A DNA stretch of 60,000 nt, from NCBI GenBank assembly GCA_030704615.1, contig CM060733.1, forward strand, positions 31,188,001-31,248,000. Reading direction: 5' to 3'. The notes under the pieces were generated by a model, which had not been told where the DNA came from, did not search any database, and saw only the letters and a list, made by a program, of their open reading frames with translations. Source of the stretch: Takakia lepidozioides (taxonomy: Eukaryota; Streptophyta; Takakiopsida; Takakiales; Takakiaceae). Positions 52,708 to 60,000 of this stretch are shown piece after piece. Positions within the stretch are counted from its first letter, which is position 1. Every line of letters starts with the position of its first letter. The position numbers and the translations under genes are program-made.

Positions 52708-55161
52708 GCTCTTCTTTTAGTGGTAGTCGCTGCGCACAAACCTTCGTAAGCTCGCCAGTCTTTTACACCCTGCTGCTATGTCCTATTATTCTCAGCTAGT
52801 CTTCGGTTCCGTCCTTCTTCCTTTTTGTCTGCATTCTGTCTTTCGACCCTCTTGTCATCACTGTTGTTGATCTAGTTCCGTCTCTGTGTTAGTGGCCAAC
52901 AAGTTCATGTCCAGCCGCTCTCCAGCCCTGTCATTTCTGGTCGGGTTATCATTTGTCGGATGGGATTACTTGGACATCAAGGAACTCATCGAGGCAATCG
53001 GAATCTTCAAAAGCTACAAAGGAGCTGAGTAGGGAAATGTAGCAGGCCGTTGGTAGGGTTTATGAGGTGGAGAGGTTTGCAAGTATGGTTTTGTGGAAAG
53101 ACAGAATAGAGCAAACTCAGGATATTGCACATGGCAGACGAAGTGTAAATGCCTGCCTGTTGTAGAGCTGCTTGATGTTTTGGAAGTCAATTTGCCGAGG
53201 GTTGTTTTAAAAGACATGCTCATATTCTGATCCATGCCATTGTATGGATTATGCCGCAAATGTATAGTGACAAATTTCTCCTGGCATTTGGTCCTCACTG
53301 CCCTAATGCGTGAGTGGTAGGGCATCATTATATCCCCAGAAACTCTCTTTTTCATGGTGAACTCTGCCACCAATTCTGAGGCCTGAGAATGCAGGATACA
53401 CAAGCAAGCTCTTTGAGGTAATGAGACAGTGGCGTACCCTGGAGAGTACTTGGGTCAATGTGGAACCTGCCCAACTCCAAAAATCCTTGCCCAAGGTAAC
53501 AGTCGTTGTCGTATGAGGGTTTTAGCAGGGTATAAGCAGGGGTTTAGCAGGAATCTGCTGTCTGGCCCAAAGGAGGCATAGCGATGCAACAGCTGAGCTT
53601 GCAGCATCAACATCTGTACCGTACCCTCCAGCACTAGCAAAATGATGACCAATTGCTGCTTCAGTCAGAGTTCAGATTACTATAGCCAGCAGATTAAGCC
53701 CAGGAAACTTGTAGGCTGTATATGACTGGGAGTTTGATGTTCGTTCGCGATTGAAGATTTGACAAATTCACTATGAAGGACAAAAAGAGAGAATTGAAGA
53801 AACTTGTATTAGGCATTCATTCCTCACATTTGTAGGTAATGATTACCAAGATTTGGAATCCATTGAGAAATGGAAGTGTCTCTGTTTCATTTCACCACAA
53901 TCTATCTGATCCCCAACTGTTACCATTCCTTAAGTTTTGTTGATTAATCACATCTGTGAGCTTGAAGAGAGAAAATCTGGCTGAAGCCAGTGTAACTAAC
54001 AGCCACTTCACCTTGCCTTTTCTCAGAGGTGGGTTCTATGGATCTCTCTATAGTTGTGTGGAAACATGTGGGCACATCTAATCGATGAAATATCCTATCG
54101 ATATGGCAACATGGCAACCTATCACAGCTGATCTGCAAGCCAGACATTCTTTGTTCCATTACCACTTTGGACACCTAGATACTCAAAAGGCTTTCATTTG
54201 GTTGGACTTGAGGATTGAAGCAGGTGTTGCGAGTGCCTTGCGAGAGGAGCTGGCATGCTGGCATGCAGTCTTTGTTGAAGAGTGGAACATGTGACACTCT
54301 CAACATGTTCCCAGTCATACCATTCTTCTCCCAAAGGTTCTCTCTGTATGTTTGGACCCTATACTTGCAACAAAAACTTGATGGACTTCTGCAGCTCAAA
54401 ATAAACAATTACACAGAATCTCACAGCCATGCGGCACAGAAAGCAAATGACTGTCAAGTCAGCTCTTTGTCCTACATATTATATAACACTTGAATAATGG
54501 CCATCATCCGATCTTTAAATTTTGATGAACTTCCGCAGTAAATCAACAATTACACAGAATCTTACAGCAATGCTGCACAGACAGTATATTACACAAGCCT
54601 TGAATAATTGCCTGCATGCAGTGTGTTAAGTACATCGAACACCATGTAGATTTCCGTATTGGCGGTCACGCCCTCAGGATAAGAGTTGTATGTCAATCTG
54701 GGGCAATTCCCTAGTTTTGTCTCTTCCAAAGGTGAGAAAGCCAATTCCAGTCCTAGGTTTAAGCCACAGGAGAACCCTCGAGGCAATCCACAACCCACTT
54801 GGAGAGGGAAGCGAAAGCGAAAACCAGAAAACTAAAGGAATGATGTGACGCAATGGCTCGAACTGATCACCGTCCTCCCCCTTGGCTCTAGCCGGCTTCA
54901 TGTTGACATAGTACACTTCCTTGACCACAACCAACTGGCAAGCCCTAACTATTGTGGAGAGCTTCACCTAGCTGCTGGGAGAGCAATCTCTCTGAGAGCA
55001 GTTTCTTCACGACAGCCCCAATATAAAGCAGAGCATTTCAACTTTACAAATGCGTTGTAATACAGGGCAGAAGTTTCGAAATTGTGAACTTCTCTGGCAT
55101 ACTTGAGTTGCCCAAAGCAGTGTCAGAAAGAGTTGGATTCTCTCCATCCAGGGCAGCCATC
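52708..55161. other. intergenic between bL12 and DUF1997 genes
   Basis: The first 200-300 bases are probably the bL12 3' untranslated region (T-rich). The remainder contains only short frames without recognisable domains. A direct repeat of AACAATTACACAGAATCT lies at 54404 and 54547, together with a GCNGCACAGA block. Confidence 0.4.
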
Positions 55162-58100
55162 TCATTCGGCGTATACTGGCATTGTATCAAGTAAACTCTC
55201 AGACACGGTGGGAGACTTTAACTGGAGGTTATCGGCTTCCTCCTCCACCCATCGATGGTAATCTAGGATGAGGTGGTCCACAAAAAGCATGACAAGCCGG
55301 TCCAGCATAGTTTTCATAATTCTGCAAACAAAAACACAAAAGGTGCAGAGTATCCAATAAGCACATGCTCTTACATCATTTCATCGGAAGTAGTCCCACA
55401 GTCTGGAGTGAATCAAAGCGTGGTCTTCTTAGCTCTTACCTTCCCAAGGATGGCTGTCACTAGTCACAACTGAGGGTAATCCTGAGTGACTTAAGCCAAT
55501 TGATTTGAGGATTGAATATGCCTTAGCAAGCACACAGAGAGAGTGTGAGAGATACACTTATTGACCAGTCCTAGAGGGCCTAGTCCTTGGCAGATGCCAA
55601 TCCTTCTGAGGCCAGTTATGGGTTTACTACAAGGTGTGAATTGGTTCTGCAGTAGAGCATACAATGCTAACCAGTTACAGGCCATTGATTTTGTTGACGG
55701 CTGGAAATGACGTTGTCCTCAAAGGCATAATGAACAGGCGAGAAAGGGGTTTGATGCTGAGACTGGTCTTCATAAATCCCTCATATCTAGCAGACAACCT
55801 AGATGCCCAATCAAAACTGCTCATTTGAGAATTTGTATGTTCTTGTTGGAGACTTTCAGCAAAGACATGGTAAACCAAATGAAAACATGATTGGTTGCTC
55901 TTACGCGTTGCCAGGTGTCTCCACAGCCGAGAGAGGCAACAGTGTGAATGGGAGGGTATAGACCTGCCAACCAAGAAGTCCATGACGGCCATGAATAATG
56001 TTCCTACTCCTCCCTAACCCTCTTTTGAACACCTCTGTCTCAGGCCGTTCAAAACAAAAACAAACAATGAGTCCAGTGTCTCTCAACCCAGTATGCACAA
56101 TCCTTTTGAGGCCTCGGCTACCCGTACACTCTACACAATTTATTTTGGGCCCTCTGAAAAAAGCAGTTGAGAAAATTGGACTTGTAATATGAAATGTGAA
56201 GCCTACCCGGTAGCTGAAGGTGTCCTTCTAAGATATTTGAATTTTAATGGAAAAATGGTGAGGCTTATAACAAGTACAAGATCCGTTGAAGCTTGATCCA
56301 TGCAAACATCTACAATCAGCTCTAATTTGGGCCCTCTTGGAAGAACTTGAGGGGCTGACTACCATAGGACAAACATTGCTTTCTGGTAAGAATATCAACC
56401 TACTCAAAACTTCATCTGACCAAGTATGGCTAGCAGACTTCACCTCCAAGGATATATTGAGCTCCACGTTCACGTCCAACAAAGGCTCTCCCTCAAGGCT
56501 GGACTGCCATGTCAGATGATTCTTTAAACTGGCTGCAACCAAGACACCTCAACTTAGAGCTCCCCATATGTAGTTGCCCAAACCACGTATTCCCTAGGCA
56601 GCTTTGGACCTTCTCCCACAACCAGATCATTGTTGCCCATTGGGGCCTGAGGGGAGCTTGGCAATGAAACTACTGACCAAACAAAGTTGGATGCACAAAA
56701 AACAGGAATTAAAATTTGTATTGAGACCACGGGTGATCCACAAAACAACTTGCATCAAAGCTTAGATCATCTCATAAAGAGGGATTAGACACAAGGGGTG
56801 TACCAGAGAAACGGTTATTCTGGGCCTCCACAGCTTCTGAGCCTACAAACTGCAAAACAGTGACACCATCAATATGCCTTTTTCAACAGGGCTGATGGGA
56901 AGAAATGATGTCTGCTGGATACATTGTTGCCTTCAATAACACCAAAACAGGGATCAGTGGTACCAATTCGTTGTCCACATGCCAGATGTTACAGACTCGG
57001 TGAGTTCCATCTTTATTTGCTGCCATGTAAGTTGTAGTTATTAATTAGTAGATTGCATCTAATAAGTGGAGATATGCTTGTCAAACTAAGCAGCAAGGAC
57101 CCTGGGTGGTTGCAAAGGATGCTGGGGCACACCTTACAGGAAAGCATCTCCACCCGGCAATCACTTTCGCTGGCAGAGACAAACAGGTCGACTACGGGGG
57201 CCACCTCAAAGTTCAATAAAGCCACTTTGGGCAAGTAGCACCTGAAAACATTTGCACCAACATACTCAAAGTGTTGCAGCGCCTTCGTGTTAAGCATTGA
57301 CTGCAACCCTGCCGGCTGCTGAAGGAAAGTGCTCAGTGGTTGCGGCGTTCCAGATGAATCCGTCAATGTTGGAAGGCGTAATGTTTGCCGCTGTTTCACA
57401 TGCAAATTCGCAGTTCGATTTGGAGAAGCCGCTGCTGTTACCAATCCCTGCGGTCGATCCATATGTCTTGCCATAGCTATCCTGCCAGATAGTGTTCATC
57501 AAGTATATCAGTCATCTCAATTAAAATGTCACGACTTGTTTCACACACCTTTCAAGGACAGCAGATGCAGATGTTCAGGAAATTTCTGCAGGAGCTAGCT
57601 AAGTCAGAAAACGGCAGGAGAAAATCTTCAACAATGGTAGTGATCTTCAGCAATGGTAGTGGCCCTCGTTATGGTCTTTTCCCATCGTCCAAAAACCTTG
57701 TCCCCTCGCACAGGGTCTCTTGCATTGGGAAATACTAAAACCTGATGAGAACATCTCTATTAAAAATGATCATAATTGGATCAAATTGTGAGTACATCGA
57801 ACTGTGGGACATATTGGCCTGCAGTTCAGCTTCAGGAGACAATAGGATGATCACCGCACTCAGATGACACAAATGGATGGGAGTGTGACTTGCAGGCCCA
57901 GTTTGAGAAGCCTATGCAGATTGCAGGTGGGGAGCAATCAACATAATTACCACTTCCTGGTCATTAAAACTCAAAAGTTCGCCCTGCCACGCTCTGAACG
58001 TGATTGAATCTGGCAAAGGGATAAACAAAGAGCGTATGCAGTCTGTGACTAGCAAACATTTGATGATTTTATGGCACAGAAGGTGAGCACTAGGGGAATG

Positions 58101-58336
58101 AACAGAGGGGTTCCAGCGGCAGAGGGGTCACAAACGGAATTCCCTTCAACTGGTGCATCCTGCTTGGCATTGGACCAAGAATGTTTGTGTTGGTTTTGGC
58201 ATGGAGACTAGAATGCCAGTAATTGGGAGCGTACCTTTGCGGGTGCCATAAAGCATGAAGGACGACTCTTGAGAATGGTGCTGCGCAGGCAGAAGAGAGC
58301 CCACTTGCATCATCCGGCGCACACCCAGCAAGCCCC
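55162..58336 (-). CDS. DUF1997 family protein, six exons
   Basis: Exons on the minus strand with consensus borders: about 58336-58235 (candidate start ATGATG, MMQVGSLLPAQHHSQ); about 57434-57133 (LSTFLQQPAGLQSMLNTKAL, FRCYLPKVALLNFEVAPVV, VEMLSCK); 56849-56804 (FVGSEAVEAQNNRFS); 56532-56444 (LKNHLTWQSSLEGEPLL, LNISLE); 55963-55905 (VYTLPFTLLPLSAVETPGNA); 55321-55162 (IMKTMLDRLVMLFVDHLILD, stop TGA). Phases match at every junction checked. The family occurs in plants and cyanobacteria and its function is unknown; plastid location is likely but only inferred. The first exon and start are the least certain. No disabling mutation was seen. Confidence 0.85.
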
Positions 58337-60000
58337 TGCAAGCACCGTAGCAGTGTGAGGAAGGAAGTAGGAGACACACAGCAAGAGGGCGAAAGAAATA
58401 ACAATCTTGAAACATTAATGCAAACTTCAGCCTTTCCCTAGGCGAGGCACGAATGAGATTGATACACCACTCGGCGTCATGATGCGGACCAATGCACAAG
58501 GGCTACAAAGACAAACTCGGAGAGTCATGGGTCGAAGACTGAATCCTCCACCGTAATTCGAAATTGTGAATTCCAATTCCTCGCCAAAACGTGATACAGG
58601 TCCTACGAGATGACCGTTAGAAAAATATTCAGAGTACGACAAAACCCATATATTGCGAAGGAGACAGAGAGGGCCAAATTCACCGCAGCCTTTAAAACTC
58701 CTGGATTTGATCTGTCAGACTTTCAACATGGACACGGAGAAGAGACGCACATATGAACCAACCGTGAATACCGGGGAAGACGCTGACACACAGACTGAAT
58801 GACTTGGCTGGCGCAGTGATGCCACCGCCATAGCCACACCTGCACTCTCTCACCTTCCTCAGGCCGTCGTCTTCCCCTTCTTCCCCCTTGTAACAGGAGA
58901 ATCAGAGGATTGGGGACCCACCCGAAAGGCAGGATTTGGCAACGCCTTTCCTTCGTTTTCTCCACACATCGCAAACTTAGCCTCCCAGTTTTTCAGAAAT
59001 GCTTAAGTGACGACCACCGTTTTGGTGGGCCAGCCCAAAAACGGTATAGGGTGATAGTAATACCCTTCCTACCATGATTCATCCACAGAAACTAACCTTA
59101 CAAAAATATGTAAAGCAGTTTCATTCGGGCCGGCTAATTCTAGAGTGGTCTAGGAATTAGCGCGGTCCAGGAGTTAAAAGAGGGGGCCAATGTAATAAGG
59201 CCACCTGTATTAATTAACAAAATGAAGGGTCCGGAAAAAGACGGTAGGAAGCTAGCTATTAAATAGGGGATGGTTACCTCCTACATCCATATGCCGCCCC
59301 TCAAACTTTCACCATTGCAAGCTGGCGGGGCCACCTGTGAATTCCCATGTGGTGAGAATAACGAGGTGACGGAGTTAGAAAAGTGGCTATATTCCAAGTG
59401 GCACATTCTAACTAGTCCACGTGGGCAAGATTAGGCTCCTGAAATTCATTTGCTGGTGCTTTTTGGTGAAAATGTCGGATTTTACCCCAAGGTAATTCCT
59501 TTGTACAAGTAGCTGACCGAGTTTCCAAGTCGAAATCTGGCGATTTTTTGCCAGAAAAAAAAACTAATTGGTAGATTATAGAAAAACAAAAAAAAACAAA
59601 TAAAATAAAATAAAATGTGGTTTTTCAATATAGAGTCTAAATTTACCCCAAAAAAAGCTTTGACCAAGCTCGACCTGTCAGTTCTGCATTTTCTTGTGGG
59701 AATCCCCAGCATATTCAGATTCCTAAGCCATCCATATGGTTTACGAGGCAAATCTCATCCTCATATGGTGTGGGGTCCTTTGTATGTGAAATTGGGGGGG
59801 TTAAATTACATTTTGAGTATAAATTGTGATATTCTGGCTATGGGGTCCTCAATTTCAACCTGAATTCCTATGGTAATCTTTTGCTATGCAACCATGCATA
59901 CCGATTGGCCAAGAAATATTGGGATTATGATAGTTTCTCCCCCTTAGATATGAAAGCCTCTCATTTTAGATTAATTGGGTCTTAAAGTCTCACGTGTGGG
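58337..60000. other. upstream region of the DUF1997 gene and unrecognised DNA
   Basis: Bases 58337-58700 are probably the 5' untranslated region and promoter of the minus-strand gene. Beyond that, only AT-rich sequence and short frames are seen, including A-rich stretches at 59550-59620. No gene, element end or RNA gene is recognised. Confidence 0.4.

Overview
The window looks like nuclear DNA of a land plant with a repeat-rich genome. Host genes have spliced exons with GT/AG borders, there are plant-type PPR repeats, a mitochondrial L7/L12 gene and a DUF1997 gene, and all of it is embedded in Ty3/gypsy and LINE debris. The mix suggests a seed-free plant (bryophyte, lycophyte or fern) more than a compact angiosperm genome, but the lineage cannot be fixed from this sequence.

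The dominant occupant is one Ty3/gypsy-like family, called family A here, present as about eight pieces. The complete copy, A7 (34594-45620), sits in a LINE ORF1-like gene and is flanked by TTCC repeats. Its order is: a 3 kb 5' terminal region, gag with a CCHC knuckle, protease, a DNMT3-like cytosine-C5 methyltransferase, an in-frame UAG, reverse transcriptase and RNase H, integrase, and a C-terminal PHD finger. The UAG is at the same codon in three copies and is followed by CAACCA in two of them, which fits the UAG-CARYYA readthrough context. The methyltransferase frame is still open over 728 codons in A7, whereas RT and integrase carry point stops and frameshifts. Two other copies (A5, A6) share two deletions that remove RT and RNase H but keep integrase and its C-terminal domain, which suggests a non-autonomous derivative. 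Family A begins TGTCAAG and ends GCGCACGACA, and I could not find long terminal repeats.

Layout: 1-3258 holds A1 (5' region, tandem array, gag). 3259-3815 holds A2 (3' end). 3816-8263 is non-element DNA with unrecognised exons on the minus strand. 8264-9097 is A3 (integrase), cut by a chromodomain Ty3/gypsy element, family B (9098-13088, minus strand, with a 367 bp internal inversion). 13090-17672 is A4 (protease tail, methyltransferase, 5' region). 17673-27258 holds degraded host genes (PPR, RFC3, GDSL lipase), foldbacks and a mariner-like MITE. 27259-33380 holds A5, A6 and A8. 33381-33884 is the missing upstream part of family B. 33885-48235 is the LINE remnant carrying A7. 48236-60000 is host territory with three intact genes: a PI-PLC X-domain protein, mitochondrial bL12, and a six-exon DUF1997 protein.

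What ties it together is chromatin. Family A appears to carry both a putative DNA-methylation writer and a putative histone-tail reader, and family B carries a chromodomain. The integrase stops in A7 that can be compared with other copies are CGA to TGA changes, as expected if the elements were themselves methylated.
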